64,000 nucleotides of DNA from Bradyrhizobium sp. CCBAU 51765 (lineage in GTDB: Bacteria > Pseudomonadota > Alphaproteobacteria > Rhizobiales > Xanthobacteraceae), in the NCBI RefSeq assembly GCF_015291725.1, contig NZ_CP030038.1:2283001-2347000 (forward strand), given 5' to 3'. Below, one piece after another: positions 18,361 through 29,520 of this stretch (positions are counted from its first letter, which is position 1; each line of letters begins with the position of its first letter). A program made the translations under genes and the position numbers. A model generated the notes under the pieces. That model saw nothing but the letters and a program-made list of their open reading frames with translations. It did no database searches and was not told where the DNA came from.

Positions 18361-20868
18361 TTATTGCGCCAGGCGCCGCAGCAGATACGGCGCGGTCTTC
18401 CCGCCGGCCTTGGCGACCTGCTCGGGCGTCCCCGATGCGACGACACGGCCGCCTTCGTCACCGGCGCCAGGACCGAGATCGATGATCCAGTCGCTGTGCG
18501 CCACGACGTCCATGTCATGCTCGACCACGATTACGCTGCCGCCGCCTTCCACGATCCGTTCGAGCTGAGCGATGAGGCGCTCGACGTCGCGCGGGTGAAG
18601 GCCGGTGGTCGGCTCGTCCAGGACATAGAGCGTGTGGCCGCGTTGCGGACGCATCAGCTCGGTCGCTAGCTTGATGCGCTGGGCCTCGCCACCGGACAGC
18701 TCGGTCGCGGATTGGCCGAGGCGGATATAGCCCAGACCGACCTCGCGCACGACCGACAGTGCGCGGTTCAGCGTTGCATCGCCCTCGAAGAAGTCGAAGG
18801 CCTCATCGACGCGCATCGCCAGCACGTCCGCGATGGATTTGCCGCGGATCTTCACCTCGAGCGTCTTGTCGTTGTAGCGCGCGCCCTTGCAGGTCGGGCA
18901 GGGCGCGTAGACGCTGGGCAGGAACAGAAGTTCGACGCAGACAAAGCCCTCGCCTTCGCAGGTCGCGCAACGTCCCTTTGCGACGTTGAAGGAGAAGCGA
19001 CCGGCATCATAGCGGCGGGATCTTGCCTGCGGCGTCGCCGCGAACAGTTTTCGCACGTGGTCGAACAGGCCGGTATAGGTCGCGAGGTTGGAGCGCGGCG
19101 TGCGGCCGATCGGCTTCTGGTCAACGACGACGAGGCGGCTGATTTGGTCAAGGCCGGCAACGATCTTGCCGCCCAGCGTCTCCACCGTCGGGGCCAGGCT
19201 GTCCTCATCGGCGTCGGTGGCGAGCGTGTGGCCGAGATGCCCGGCGACGGTCTCGACGAGGAACTGGCTGATAAGGCTGGATTTGCCGGAGCCGGACACG
19301 CCGGTGATGCTGGCGATCACGCCCAGCGGAATATCGACATCGAGGCCACGCAGGTTGTTGCGGGTCACGCCCCTGATCTTGAGATGCCCCTTCGCCTCGC
19401 GGCGGATCGTCGGCAGCTTCTTTCGCGGGTGTGCGAGGTAGTTCGCGGTTCGCGAGGACTCGATCTCGCCGAGCCCCGCCGGCGGACCGCTGTAGAGGAT
19501 GCGTCCGCCGCCGTCGCCGGCGTCAGGGCCGACGTCGACCAGCCAGTCCGCCTGCCTGATCACCTCGATCTCGTGCTCGACCACGAAGATCGAGTTGCCC
19601 GCGCGCTTTAGCCGGTCGAGCGCTCGCAGCAGCGCCTCGGTGTCGGCGGGATGCAGGCCGGCGGAAGGCTCGTCGAGCACGTAGACGACGCCGAACAAAT
19701 TCGAGCGGACCTGCGTCGCCAGGCGCAGCCGCTGCAATTCGCCCGGTGACAGAGTCGGCGTGCTGCGTTCGCAGGCGAGATAGCCGAGGCCGAGATCGAG
19801 CAGGACGGCAAGGCGCGCCGACAGATCCTCGCAGATGCGCCTGGCGACGACTGCCTTCTCTGATTTGTCCGACGAAGCTCTCGCAAACGGCTTGATCACC
19901 TCGTGCAGCTGCTTGAGCGGCAGGTGCGACATGTCGGCGATGTTGAATCCTGCGAACTTCACCTTGAGCGTCTCGGGCTTCAGCCGCGTGCCATGGCATG
20001 TCGGGCAGTCCCGCGTGATCATGAATTGCGCGACGCGGCGCTTCATCATCGCGCTCTCGGACTTGGCGTAGGTCTGCATCACGTAGCGCTTGGCGCTGGT
20101 GAAGGTGCCCTGATAGCTCGGCTCCTCCTTGCGGCGTAGCGCCCGTTTGACTTCGGCGGCATCGTAGCCGGCATAGACAGGAACGGTCGGCTGCTCCTCG
20201 GTGAACAGGATCCAGTCGCGGTCCTTCTTCGGCAGCTCGCGCCAGGTCTTGTCGACGTCGTAGCCGAGCGTGGTCAGGATGTCGCGGAGGTTCTGTCCCT
20301 GCCAGGCGCTCGGCCAGGCCGCGACGGCGCGCTCGCGGATCGTCTTGGTGTCGTCGGGCACCATCGACTTCTCGGTGACGTCGAGCATCCGGCCGATGCC
20401 GTGGCAGGTCGGGCAGGCGCCCTCCGGCGTGTTCGGCGAGAACGACTCCGCATAGAGCATCGGCTGTCCGCGTGGGTAATCGCCGGCGCGGGAATAGAGC
20501 ATCCTGAGCAGGTTCGAGATGGTGGTGACGCTGCCGACCGACGACCGCGTCGTCGGCGCCCCGCGCTGCTGCTGGAGCGCGACCGCGGGCGGCAGGCCTT
20601 CGATATCGTCGACTTCAGGGATCTGCATCTGGTGGAACAGGCGCCGCGCATAGGGCGATACCGATTCCAGATACCTCCGCTGCGCCTCGGCGTAGATCGT
20701 CCCGAAGGCGAGCGAGGATTTCCCCGAGCCCGACACGCCCGTGAACACGACCAGCGCGTTGCGGGGGATGCGGACATCGACATTCCTGAGATTGTGCTCG
20801 CGCGCGCCGCGGACTCGCACGAAGCCGTCGTCCTGCATCAGGTCGGGTTGTCTGGGTCGATCGTCCAT
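18361..20868 (-). CDS. UvrA-like ABC protein (short UvrA paralogue)
   Basis: An 835-residue twin-ATPase protein of the excinuclease UvrA family. There are two Walker A motifs (GVSGSGKSS twice) and signatures LSPGELQR and LSGGEAQR. Zinc-binding CxxC pairs occur in CPTCHG (twice), CATCEGEGF and CPTCKGARY. Canonical UvrA has about 940-970 residues, so this is the shorter class, thought to lack all or part of the UvrB-interaction insert. Its role may be DNA-damage tolerance or drug resistance rather than standard excision repair. It is monocistronic. Confidence 0.9.
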   Translation of the reverse strand: MDDRPRQPDLMQDDGFVRVRGAREHNLRNVDVRIPRNALVVFTGVSGSGKSSLAFGTIYAEAQRRYLESVSPYARRLFHQMQIPEVDDIEGLPPAVALQQQRGAPTTRSSVGSVTTISNLLRMLYSRAGDYPRGQPMLYAESFSPNTPEGACPTCHGIGRMLDVTEKSMVPDDTKTIRERAVAAWPSAWQGQNLRDILTTLGYDVDKTWRELPKKDRDWILFTEEQPTVPVYAGYDAAEVKRALRRKEEPSYQGTFTSAKRYVMQTYAKSESAMMKRRVAQFMITRDCPTCHGTRLKPETLKVKFAGFNIADMSHLPLKQLHEVIKPFARASSDKSEKAVVARRICEDLSARLAVLLDLGLGYLACERSTPTLSPGELQRLRLATQVRSNLFGVVYVLDEPSAGLHPADTEALLRALDRLKRAGNSIFVVEHEIEVIRQADWLVDVGPDAGDGGGRILYSGPPAGLGEIESSRTANYLAHPRKKLPTIRREAKGHLKIRGVTRNNLRGLDVDIPLGVIASITGVSGSGKSSLISQFLVETVAGHLGHTLATDADEDSLAPTVETLGGKIVAGLDQISRLVVVDQKPIGRTPRSNLATYTGLFDHVRKLFAATPQARSRRYDAGRFSFNVAKGRCATCEGEGFVCVELLFLPSVYAPCPTCKGARYNDKTLEVKIRGKSIADVLAMRVDEAFDFFEGDATLNRALSVVREVGLGYIRLGQSATELSGGEAQRIKLATELMRPQRGHTLYVLDEPTTGLHPRDVERLIAQLERIVEGGGSVIVVEHDMDVVAHSDWIIDLGPGAGDEGGRVVASGTPEQVAKAGGKTAPYLLRRLAQ

Positions 20869-21009
20869 CTGGCTGCTCCGGGCCGCGTCGGGATTAACGG
20901 CAGGATCGCAGGATAGGTCCGTTGATGCCAGTGGGACCGTTATGATCCGACGAAGCGAAAGGCGTTCAGATGTCGATGGGCATGCGCTTACAACGCAGGG
21001 AGCGAGTCC

Positions 21010-22113
21010 TTACGGCCACCGCCTTCGCGGCAGATCAAGCGGCGGGAGGCGGGCCGGATCGAAGGGCGCGAGGTCGACGTTGCGCGTCGCGCCTTCGACA
21101 ATCAACTCTGCGAGTGCTTCGCCGGTTGCAGGGGCATTGAGGATACCCCAGACCCCATGGCCAGTCGCAACGTAGAGCGCTTCTTCCTGCGGCACGCGGC
21201 CAATCAACGGGGAGCCATCCGCTGTTACGGGGCGGTAGCACGCTTGTTTGGCGATGATCTTCTCCGGTCGGAACAGCGGCGAAAGTCGCTCCGACATCTG
21301 TTGCAGCCTGTGCATGCGGTTAGGCTCGGGCTCCACATGGGCCGGATCCGTAAAGAAGGCACCTGTGTCGGGACAAGCGGTCACATAGGTGGTGCCGTCC
21401 GGGCGAGGGAACACCTCGATGGGGGCAACTTGGCCGTGGATCTCCATCTCGAGAAACAAGGCGTCTGCGGATACATGTGTGCCCGTGTCGTAGACAATGC
21501 TCGGACTACTTTGCGCATACAGGGCGGGCAGACTCATCCAGCTCGTGGCGAGCAGGGACCATGGACCCATTGCGATCACCACGGCGTCGGCCTCGATGAT
21601 GCTATCTCCCACCCCGATGCCCTTGACGGTCGTGCAACCCGCCTCGCGTAGGATGCCCGTGAAGAGGCCGTGGCGAAACTCGGCGCCTTGCGCGATCGCC
21701 GCATTCATCACGGCCGATGTGAACTTCTGGGGATGAACGATGGCAGTCGTCTCGGTCGTGCCGATGCGCTGCGCGATGTGGATGCCTTTGCTGAGCCAGT
21801 CGAATGTGGAGCGCGTGTTCCGGCGCGGATCACCTTCGGGAACGACCCGGCCGCTGTATGCGCTCATCGGCCGGTAGTCCCAATGCCCAGGAAGCTCCCG
21901 GGGCAGTTGCGCGTGAAGCTTAAAACTGTGGCGGGCCAAAGCGTCGAGCGGCGTGCCCGCGCACCAGTCGCGCGCCAGAAAGCCGCCGGCTTTGCCGGAG
22001 GCTGCAGCCGCCACGCCGGTCCGTTCGACGACGATGACATCGACACCATGCCGGCGGAGGAAATAAGCAGTGCAAGCTCCGACGACGCCGCCGCCACAGA
22101 TTACAACACGCAT
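21010..22113 (-). CDS. FAD-dependent oxidoreductase (DAO/glycine oxidase-like)
   Basis: A 367-residue flavoprotein of the D-amino-acid oxidase (DAO) family. The N-terminal dinucleotide fold is [21 protein letters not shown] and the C-terminal FAD contact is PLIGRVP...[13 protein letters not shown] chose the ATG at 22113 because AGGAAGAAGG precedes it; an in-frame ATG 15 bases upstream lacks such a site. A substrate such as a D-amino or N-methyl amino acid is plausible but unproven. It is flanked by unrelated genes. Confidence 0.85.
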   Translation of the reverse strand: MRVVICGGGVVGACTAYFLRRHGVDVIVVERTGVAAAASGKAGGFLARDWCAGTPLDALARHSFKLHAQLPRELPGHWDYRPMSAYSGRVVPEGDPRRNTRSTFDWLSKGIHIAQRIGTTETTAIVHPQKFTSAVMNAAIAQGAEFRHGLFTGILREAGCTTVKGIGVGDSIIEADAVVIAMGPWSLLATSWMSLPALYAQSSPSIVYDTGTHVSADALFLEMEIHGQVAPIEVFPRPDGTTYVTACPDTGAFFTDPAHVEPEPNRMHRLQQMSERLSPLFRPEKIIAKQACYRPVTADGSPLIGRVPQEEALYVATGHGVWGILNAPATGEALAELIVEGATRNVDLAPFDPARLPPLDLPRRRWP

Positions 22114-22306
22114 CGCCTTCTTCCTCATGGAGCCGATTGCTGCGGCCACAGTCTGGCTCGGATAGCATACAGCCGCTGCTATTGCGATGCCTGCGGCAGC
22201 AACATGTGATCGAAGGCCTCGTCGCTGTCCTTGTGCATGACTGCTTCTTATGCGAGGGCGTCGACGTCGGCGCCTCTCGCAATTTCACGTAAATCTCTCA
22301 GGGTCA

Positions 22307-22371
22307 TAGGGTGGGCACCATCTCGCTCCGTATCGGAGAGATCGTGGGCACGCTTCGCTTTGCCCACCCTA
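22307..22371. repeat. Inverted repeat between convergent-side genes
   Basis: TAGGGTGGGCA (22307-22317) is repeated exactly in reverse complement at 22361-22371, with a smaller CTCCG/CGGAG palindrome in the middle. This is a familiar dispersed palindrome of Bradyrhizobium-type genomes. It can form one extended hairpin downstream of the SMP-30 gene's neighbour. Confidence 0.65.
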
Positions 22372-22392
22372 CGCTAGCAGTGCACTCTTCGC

Positions 22393-23625
22393 TCAGCCGG
22401 GCCCCGCGCCTTGCGTCGCCGTGTACACCGCGTAGAGCGACTGGCTCGCCGCCATGAACAGGCGATTGCGTTTCGGACCGCCGAAGCAGACGTTGCCGCA
22501 GACTTCGGGCAGGCGGATGCGGCCGAGCAACTTGCCCTCCGGCGACCACACGGTCACGCCGCTGTAGCCGACGGAGCGGCCGGCATTGCTGGAGGCCCAG
22601 AGGTTGCCGTTGACGTCGCAGCGCAGGCCGTCCGGCCCGCACTTCACGCCGTCGATCACGCAATCGCTGAACTTCTTGAGGTTGGAGAGCTTGTTGTCGC
22701 TGCCGACGTCGAACACGAAGATCTCGCCCTTGCCGCCGGGGCCGGTGTCGCCCGGCCCCTTGCCGGTCGAGGCGATGTAGAGCTTCTTGTAGTCGGGCGA
22801 GAAGCAGAGCCCGTTCGGGTCAGGCACCTGGTCCTCGGTGACGACGAGGTCGATGCGGCCGGAAGGGTCGATGCGATAGCAGTTGGTCGGCAGCTCGCGT
22901 TTGCCCGGCACGAAACCGGCCGGCTGTCCGATCCGCGGATTGAGCTTGCCGCCTGCATTGCTCGGCCCGCCCGCGACGTCTGGCTCGCCCTCATAGAGCT
23001 GGCCGCCATAGGGCGGGTCGGTGAACCAGTAGCTGCCGTCGGGATGCGCGGCGACGTCGTTCGGCGAGTTCAGCTTCTTGCCCTGATAGGAGTCGGCGAG
23101 CACCGTGGCGGTGCCGTCGTGCTCGTAGCGCGTCACCCGCCGCGTCAGGTGCTCGCAGGAGAGCTGGCGGCCCTGGAAGTCGAAGGAGTTGCCGTTGGAA
23201 TTGTTGGACGGCGAGCGGAACACGCTGACGCGGCCGTCGTCCTCGCTCCAGCGCATCTGCCGGTTGTTGGGAATGTCGCTCCACAGAAGATACCGGCCCT
23301 GCGCGCTCCACGCCGGGCCTTCGGCCCATAGCAGTCCGGTGTACAGACGCTTGATCGCGGTGTTGGGCTGGGCGAGATCGTTGAAGGAGGGATCGACCGC
23401 GATGATGTCGGGGTCCCAGAAGTAAGTGGTCGGCGCGCCGTGGGGGCCGAAATCGCGCGGCGGGCTTGTGATGGTGGTCGGCGGTGCGGCGGGCCCGGTC
23501 TGGGCCAGCGCGGGGCCCGCCAGCGTGGCCGCGGCGCCGAGCGCCAGCCCCCGGACCAGCGTTCGTCGTGAAAGCGCAGCATCCTGCGCACGCTGCTCCT
23601 GCTGAGGAGCCTCCTGGCGTGTCAT
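22393..23625 (-). CDS. SMP-30/gluconolactonase-like secreted protein
   Basis: A 410-residue protein with a Tat-type signal (SRRTLVRGLALGAAATLAG, about residues 19-37). A six-bladed beta-propeller of the SMP-30/gluconolactonase/LRE family follows. Family landmarks are GLLWAEGPAWS, NSPNDVAAHPDGSYWFTDP and PDGLRCDVNGNLW, which hold the Ca2+/metal-binding Glu, Asn and Asp residues. GGGAGG precedes the ATG at 23625. Substrates of such enzymes are lactones of sugar acids; here only the family is supported. Confidence 0.9.
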   Translation of the reverse strand: MTRQEAPQQEQRAQDAALSRRTLVRGLALGAAATLAGPALAQTGPAAPPTTITSPPRDFGPHGAPTTYFWDPDIIAVDPSFNDLAQPNTAIKRLYTGLLWAEGPAWSAQGRYLLWSDIPNNRQMRWSEDDGRVSVFRSPSNNSNGNSFDFQGRQLSCEHLTRRVTRYEHDGTATVLADSYQGKKLNSPNDVAAHPDGSYWFTDPPYGGQLYEGEPDVAGGPSNAGGKLNPRIGQPAGFVPGKRELPTNCYRIDPSGRIDLVVTEDQVPDPNGLCFSPDYKKLYIASTGKGPGDTGPGGKGEIFVFDVGSDNKLSNLKKFSDCVIDGVKCGPDGLRCDVNGNLWASSNAGRSVGYSGVTVWSPEGKLLGRIRLPEVCGNVCFGGPKRNRLFMAASQSLYAVYTATQGAGPG

Positions 23626-23894
23626 CGTATCCTCCCGGTTATGTTCGGCCGGCCGGTTGATCCGGCCAAGCGAGGTGAAGGTTAGTCCGGTCCGCGTCCG
23701 GTTGCGAGGGGCGGGTTCGCAGCCCTCGCGCGATGCCGCGAGATCGCCGCAACGTTGCCGCATTGCGGCTGCGCAAAATGCGCGGCGACAATTCGCCTCG
23801 CCCTCTGACAAGAGGCGGTTTCGAGGCCTGTCAAGCCTTGACCTCACGCGTGATGCTGGCAGAACGGTGCGCGGGGCATTTTCCGGAGTTCACC

Positions 23895-24158
23895 GTGCTA
23901 GCCGTTGTTGCACTGCTCGTTGCGCTCGCCATCGCGTTCGCCGCCGGCTATTTCACCCGCGATCTGGTCTCCCGCAAACGTCGGGCGGAGGCGCGGCGTT
24001 GGCGCGAATATCACGAACCGGACTGGCTGCGCGCGGCCGCGCCCGCCAACACCAACGAGGCCGCGAAATCAAACGCGGTTGCGAAGGTCGCCACCGGCGA
24101 GCTCGGCCAGATGCTGGATCGCTGGGAGAGCAGGGCCCGCGCCCGCCGCGCGGGATAA
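23895..24158 (+). CDS. Small membrane-anchored hypothetical protein
   Basis: An 87-residue protein with an N-terminal membrane helix (about residues 2-20) and a charged, Arg-rich cytoplasmic tail. The GTG at 23895 is chosen because GGAG lies 7 bases upstream and the helix then begins at once. The frame stays open further upstream, so an earlier start cannot be excluded. It lies between the divergent SMP-30 gene and the convergent LysR gene. The function is unknown. Confidence 0.6.
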   Translation: MLAVVALLVALAIAFAAGYFTRDLVSRKRRAEARRWREYHEPDWLRAAAPANTNEAAKSNAVAKVATGELGQMLDRWESRARARRAG

Positions 24159-24172
24159 GAGGCCGCGGATCT

Positions 24173-25147
24173 CTATGTCTGAGCCGCGGGCGTCTTCGCC
24201 GCGGTCGCCTTGCGCGTCTTGCCGACCGCCGATGTCGATCCCGCCTTGCGTTCTGCGTTATTTTCCTCCCGCAACAGATCGATGAAGGCGCGAAGCCCGG
24301 CCGTCATATGGCGGTGCCGGGGATAGTACAGTCGCAGGCCCGGGAATGGTGGCGTCCAATCGTCCAGCACGGCTTGCAGCGCGCCATCGGCGATGTGTTT
24401 CGCCACCCAGAAATCACTGACGAACGCGAGGCCCAGCCCGTCGAGCGCGGCTTCGACCATCAGCGCATCACTATCGAGCGTGAGCCTGCCCGGCACATCC
24501 ATAGTGATTTCCTCCCCGCGCTTCTCGAACTCCCAACGATAGAGCTTGCCGCCCGGCATCCGCCTGCGGATACAGGCGTGATTGAGAAGATCCGAGGGCG
24601 ACCGCGGCAATGGATTGCGTGCGAAATAATCCGGCGCGCCCACGACGAGGAAACGTGAGGCCGGACCGCAGGGAACGGAGACCATGTCCTGCGGCACGGC
24701 TTCGGCCAGCCGAATGCCGGCGTCGAACCCTTCCGCCACGATGTCGATGTGGCGCCCTTCCAGGACGAGCTCGACGTTCATGTCGGGATAGCGCCGCAGG
24801 AATTTGCCGACGACCGGGCGGAGGATCTGGTGCGCGGCGCGCTCCTTCAAATTGATGCGGAGCGTTCCGGTCGGCGTGTCGCGAAACTCGTTCACGTCTT
24901 CCATCGCACCGGCGATCTCGCGCAAGGCGGGACCGACCCGTGCGAGGAAGCGCTCACCCGCTTCCGACAACGAGACGCTGCGGGTGGTGCGATTGATGAG
25001 GCGGACGCCGAGCCGTTTTTCGAGTGTGGCGATCGCATGGCTCAGGGCCGAGGGCGAAATGCCGAGCTCGGTCGCGGCGGCGCGAAAACTGCGATGTGCC
25101 GAAATCGCGGCAACGGCGTTCAGCTCGAAAAGACCGGTGTGGAGCAT
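24173..25147 (-). CDS. LysR-family transcriptional regulator
   Basis: A 324-residue LysR-type regulator. The N-terminal winged helix is clear (SFRAAATELGISPSALSHAIATLEKRLGVRL, roughly residues 19-50), and a PBP-like effector domain follows. A short Lys/Ala-rich tail ends the protein. It is divergent from the short-chain dehydrogenase gene with a 101-bp gap, the classic LysR arrangement, so it probably controls that gene and itself. Confidence 0.93.
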   Translation of the reverse strand: MLHTGLFELNAVAAISAHRSFRAAATELGISPSALSHAIATLEKRLGVRLINRTTRSVSLSEAGERFLARVGPALREIAGAMEDVNEFRDTPTGTLRINLKERAAHQILRPVVGKFLRRYPDMNVELVLEGRHIDIVAEGFDAGIRLAEAVPQDMVSVPCGPASRFLVVGAPDYFARNPLPRSPSDLLNHACIRRRMPGGKLYRWEFEKRGEEITMDVPGRLTLDSDALMVEAALDGLGLAFVSDFWVAKHIADGALQAVLDDWTPPFPGLRLYYPRHRHMTAGLRAFIDLLREENNAERKAGSTSAVGKTRKATAAKTPAAQT

Positions 25148-25156
25148 TGTGCGATA

Positions 25157-25174
25157 TTTTGCATCAGGTCATGC
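25157..25174. promoter_or_regulatory. Candidate LysR operator in divergent promoter
   Basis: In the 101-bp LysR/SDR gap, GCAT (25161-25164) and ATGC (25171-25174) form an inverted repeat with a 6-bp spacer. The site fits the loose T-N11-A pattern of LysR boxes (T25159, A25171). A further ATGC lies at 25181. This is prediction from pattern and position only. Confidence 0.4.
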
Positions 25175-25248
25175 CATTTTATGCCGATTATTGCACTAAT
25201 CAAGCCACCTATATTGGGCCCACAATCGTGACCCGAAAGACATCCCAC

Positions 25249-26079
25249 ATGGCAAAGACCTTTCTCATCACCGGCGTTTCCTCCGGCTTCGGCCGAGCAT
25301 TGGCGGAGGCAGCGTTGAGCGGAGGCCACAATGTCGTTGGCACCGTGCGCAAGGACGCCGACAAGTCGGGCTTCGAGGCGCTCGGTCGCGGCGCGCATGC
25401 GGTGCTCCTCGACGTCACCGAGACCGGGGCGATAGCCCCTGCGGTTGCCGACATCGAAAGCCGGATCGGCGCGATCGACGTTCTCGTGAACAACGCGGGC
25501 TACGGCCACGAGGGCATCCTGGAAGAATCGTCCATCGACGATCTGCGGCGCCAGTTCGAGGTCAACGTGTTCGGTGCCGTGGCGATGATCCAGGCGGTGC
25601 TGCCTTTCATGCGCAAGCGCCGTGCCGGACATATTCTGAACGTCACGTCGATGGGCGGGATCATGACGCTGCCGGGCCTGAGCTATTACCACGGTAGCAA
25701 GTTTGCGCTGGAAGGGATCTCCGAATCCCTCGGCAAGGAAGTCAGGGAGCTCGGCATCAAGGTGACCGCGGTCGAGCCCGGCAGCTTCCGCACCGACTGG
25801 GCCGGACGATCGATGGTGAGGGCCGCACGATCGATCGGAGATTACAACGCGATCATCGATCCGATCCGCCAACGGCGCATGGAGCTGAGCGGCAAGCAGC
25901 TTGGCGATCCCAGCAAGGCCGCGCAGGCGATGCTGAAAGTCGCGCTGTCGGCCGATCCGCCGGCACATCTGCTGCTCGGCAGCGACGCCGTGCGGCTGGT
26001 GGACGAAAAGCTGAAATCGCTGCAGGCCGAGTTCGAGGCATGGAAAGCCGTTTCGCTTTCCACCGATATTGATGCGTGA
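25249..26079 (+). CDS. Short-chain dehydrogenase/reductase (SDR)
   Basis: A 276-residue classical SDR. The cofactor motif TGVSSGFG is at residues 8-15, NNAG follows, then an N-terminal catalytic Ser in VTSMGG and the YYHGSK active site with YxxxK. The acidic DV pair (LLDVTE) suggests NAD or NADP binding without deciding which. The ATG at 25249 gives the usual length. Paired with a divergent LysR regulator, it may reduce a carbonyl compound sensed by that regulator. Confidence 0.92.
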   Translation: MAKTFLITGVSSGFGRALAEAALSGGHNVVGTVRKDADKSGFEALGRGAHAVLLDVTETGAIAPAVADIESRIGAIDVLVNNAGYGHEGILEESSIDDLRRQFEVNVFGAVAMIQAVLPFMRKRRAGHILNVTSMGGIMTLPGLSYYHGSKFALEGISESLGKEVRELGIKVTAVEPGSFRTDWAGRSMVRAARSIGDYNAIIDPIRQRRMELSGKQLGDPSKAAQAMLKVALSADPPAHLLLGSDAVRLVDEKLKSLQAEFEAWKAVSLSTDIDA

Positions 26080-26201
26080 TGATGTGTGCCGTCGGCGGGC
26101 CCGGGTTTCGCGCCGGCCGTGAAACGGCCATTGGTATCCGCGCCGGAGCCCGCCCCAACCAGGTCAGCCATTCTGACTATCTTTTGGCGTTGCAGATGCG
26201 C

Positions 26202-26222
26202 CCGTTTCTCGTCTAGAAACGG
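26202..26222. terminator. Weak hairpin downstream of SDR gene
   Basis: CCGTTTCT (26202-26209) and AGAAACGG (26215-26222) form an 8-bp stem with a 5-base loop, 123 bp after the SDR stop. There is no T-run, so termination is possible but not assured. Confidence 0.35.
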
Positions 26223-26296
26223 CCGCATCAGGCCTCTCCCGGAAACCAACCGTCAATGGTTTTGACCGAGGATTTGAGGCTCAACAGGGTCTGGCA

Positions 26297-26416
26297 ATGC
26301 TGATTCGCGGCCAAATCGAGGGGATTTCGGGGGAGGTGGCTCTGGCCGCCGCCACGACCCCGGCCGCGTTGCTGCCCACCCTCCTTATTGGCGGCCTCCT
26401 TCTTACTTGCCCCTGA
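26297..26416 (+). CDS. LeuA leader peptide (leucine attenuation)
   Basis: A 39-codon open frame upstream of leuA, too short for routine gene calling. The C-terminal part reads LLPTLLIGGLLLTCP. Nine Leu codons occur in all, seven of them among codons 25-36, and many are CTT or CTC, which are uncommon in this genome. The stop codon lies inside the 5' arm of a hairpin (26410-26453). This is the arrangement of a ribosome-mediated attenuator: stalling at Leu codons when charged tRNA-Leu is scarce would alter downstream RNA folding and raise leuA expression. Leu-rich leaders before leuA are known in Rhizobiales. Confidence 0.8.
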   Translation: MLIRGQIEGISGEVALAAATTPAALLPTLLIGGLLLTCP

Positions 26417-26453
26417 GGGCCGGCTGGGCGCCACGCGCCTGGGCGCTCAGGGG
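26410..26453 (+). promoter_or_regulatory. Attenuator hairpin of leuA leader
   Basis: CCCCTGAG (26410-26417) pairs with CTCAGGGG (26446-26453). Inside, GGCGC (26427-26431) pairs with GCGCC (26435-26439). The leader peptide stop codon lies in the first arm. Only two T follow the stem, so it is a weak intrinsic terminator by usual standards; GC-rich attenuators often look like this. Confidence 0.65.
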
Positions 26454-26534
26454 TTGGTCGAGATCACCGGACACCTCAAGCGCCAAGGGACTAAAAGGTC
26501 TGAACGGCGCAAACGCTCAAAAGGAAATTTCGTA

Positions 26535-28097
<1,563 letters not shown>

Positions 28098-28109
28098 CGA
28101 GCGAAGCTT

Positions 28110-28189
28110 GTCGTTCCGGAGGGGCCGAAGGACCAGCCCCGGAATTTCGAAATTCCGGATTCGGTCCCGTGGACCGGCTCCGGAACGAC
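28110..28189. repeat. Inverted repeat downstream of leuA
   Basis: GTCGTTCCGGAG (28110-28121) and its exact complement (28178-28189) bracket an 80-bp palindromic unit with a central GGAATTTCGAAATTCC palindrome (28141-28156). It resembles dispersed Bradyrhizobium intergenic repeats and could also terminate leuA transcription. Confidence 0.65.
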
Positions 28190-28315
28190 CGCCGGGGAGA
28201 TGGCTGCCCTGCTAACGGCCAATAGCCCCTGGCGATGCCGGTCTGTATGAATGCAGCCGGCATGAGGACAGGCCGCTCGGCATGCCGGGCGGCCCAATAA
28301 CACCAGGGAGAGATT

Positions 28316-29320
28316 ATGCGCACCTTCGCGATCGCCGCGTCCATGGCGGTACTGGCACTTGGCCTGACCGGGCCGGCACTGGCCCAATCGCCAATCATCA
28401 TCAAGTTCAGCCACGTCGTCGCCACCGACACGCCGAAGGGCAAGGGGGCGGAGAAATTCAAGGAGCTTGCCGAGAAATACACCGGCGGCAAGGTCAAGGT
28501 CGAGGTCTACCCGAACTCGACGCTGTACAAGGACAAGGAGGAGCTTGAGGCGCTCCAGCTCGGCAGCGTGCAGATGCTGGCACCGTCCAACTCCAAGTTC
28601 GGGCCGCTCGGCATTCGCGAGTTCGAGGTGTTCGATCTGCCCTATATCCTGCCCGACCTGAAGACGCTGCGGAAGGTGACGGAAGGCCCGCTCGGCACCA
28701 AGCTGCTCAAGCTGCTGGATGCCAAGGGCATCACCGGCCTTGCCTATTGGGATAACGGCTTCAAGCAGATGAGCGCCAACAAGAAGCTGGTGACGCCCGC
28801 CGACTATCAGGGCGTCAAATTCCGCATCCAGTCCTCGCGCGTGATCCAGGCCCAGTTCAAGTCGCTCGGCTCGTTGCCGCAGGTGATGGCGTTCTCGGAA
28901 GTCTATCAGGCACTCCAGACCGGCGTGGTCGACGGCCAGGAGAACACCTGGTCGAACATCTACACCCAGAAGATGCACGAGGTTCAGAAGTACATCACCG
29001 AAACCAACCACGGCTATATCGGCTACGTCGTGATCGTGAACAAGAAATTCTGGGACGATCTGCCGGCCGACATCCGCGACCAGCTTTCCAAGGCGATGAA
29101 GGAGGCGACCGCGTTCAGCAACGCGCAGTCGCAGAAGGAGAACGAGGACGCGCTGGCCGAGATCAAGAAGAGCGGCAAGAGCGAGATCATCAAGCTCACG
29201 CCGGAGCAGGACGAGGCGATGCGCAAGGCGATGGAGCCGGTCTACAAGGACGCCGCAAGCCGCGTCGGCCAGTCGCTGATCGACGAGTTCCAGAAGGAAG
29301 CGAAGAGCACGACGAACTGA
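28316..29320 (+). CDS. TRAP transporter substrate-binding protein (DctP family)
   Basis: A 334-residue periplasmic solute receptor of the DctP family with a signal peptide ending near ALAQS (residue 23). IIIKFSHVVATDTPKGKGAEKFKELAEK is the family start, and RIQSSRVIQAQFKSLG carries the conserved Arg that binds the ligand carboxylate. Ligands are usually C4-dicarboxylates or related organic acids. GGGAGAG precedes the ATG. The small and large membrane subunits (DctQ, DctM) are not adjacent, so it is an orphan receptor. A strong terminator follows. Confidence 0.93.
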   Translation: MRTFAIAASMAVLALGLTGPALAQSPIIIKFSHVVATDTPKGKGAEKFKELAEKYTGGKVKVEVYPNSTLYKDKEELEALQLGSVQMLAPSNSKFGPLGIREFEVFDLPYILPDLKTLRKVTEGPLGTKLLKLLDAKGITGLAYWDNGFKQMSANKKLVTPADYQGVKFRIQSSRVIQAQFKSLGSLPQVMAFSEVYQALQTGVVDGQENTWSNIYTQKMHEVQKYITETNHGYIGYVVIVNKKFWDDLPADIRDQLSKAMKEATAFSNAQSQKENEDALAEIKKSGKSEIIKLTPEQDEAMRKAMEPVYKDAASRVGQSLIDEFQKEAKSTTN

Positions 29321-29346
29321 TCCTGACGGACGATGAATGATGAACG

Positions 29347-29380
29347 AAGGCTTCCGTGCGGTCCGCACGGAAGCCTTTTT
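29347..29380 (+). terminator. Rho-independent terminator of the dctP-like gene
   Basis: A perfect 14-bp stem, AAGGCTTCCGTGCG with its complement and a 3-base loop, runs directly into TTTTT. It lies 27 bp after the stop of the TRAP receptor gene. This is the strongest intrinsic terminator in the window. Confidence 0.92.
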
Positions 29381-29520
29381 GTTGCGAATGATTTCCGATC
29401 GCGGCTGGAGGTAAAATCGGCCGTTACATCTTCGTAACAACGCGCTCCCTGTCCAAGTTGTAAGTTGCGCGTCAGCCGCGCCGCGCTCATCCTCGATGCA
29501 TCCTTCCAGAGGAGGTTCGT

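Noticed and set aside
26388..26534. N-terminal extension of leuA
   Set aside because: The upstream open frame reads leader and hairpin sequence; the ATG at 26535 has a good ribosome site and gives the normal LeuA N-terminus.
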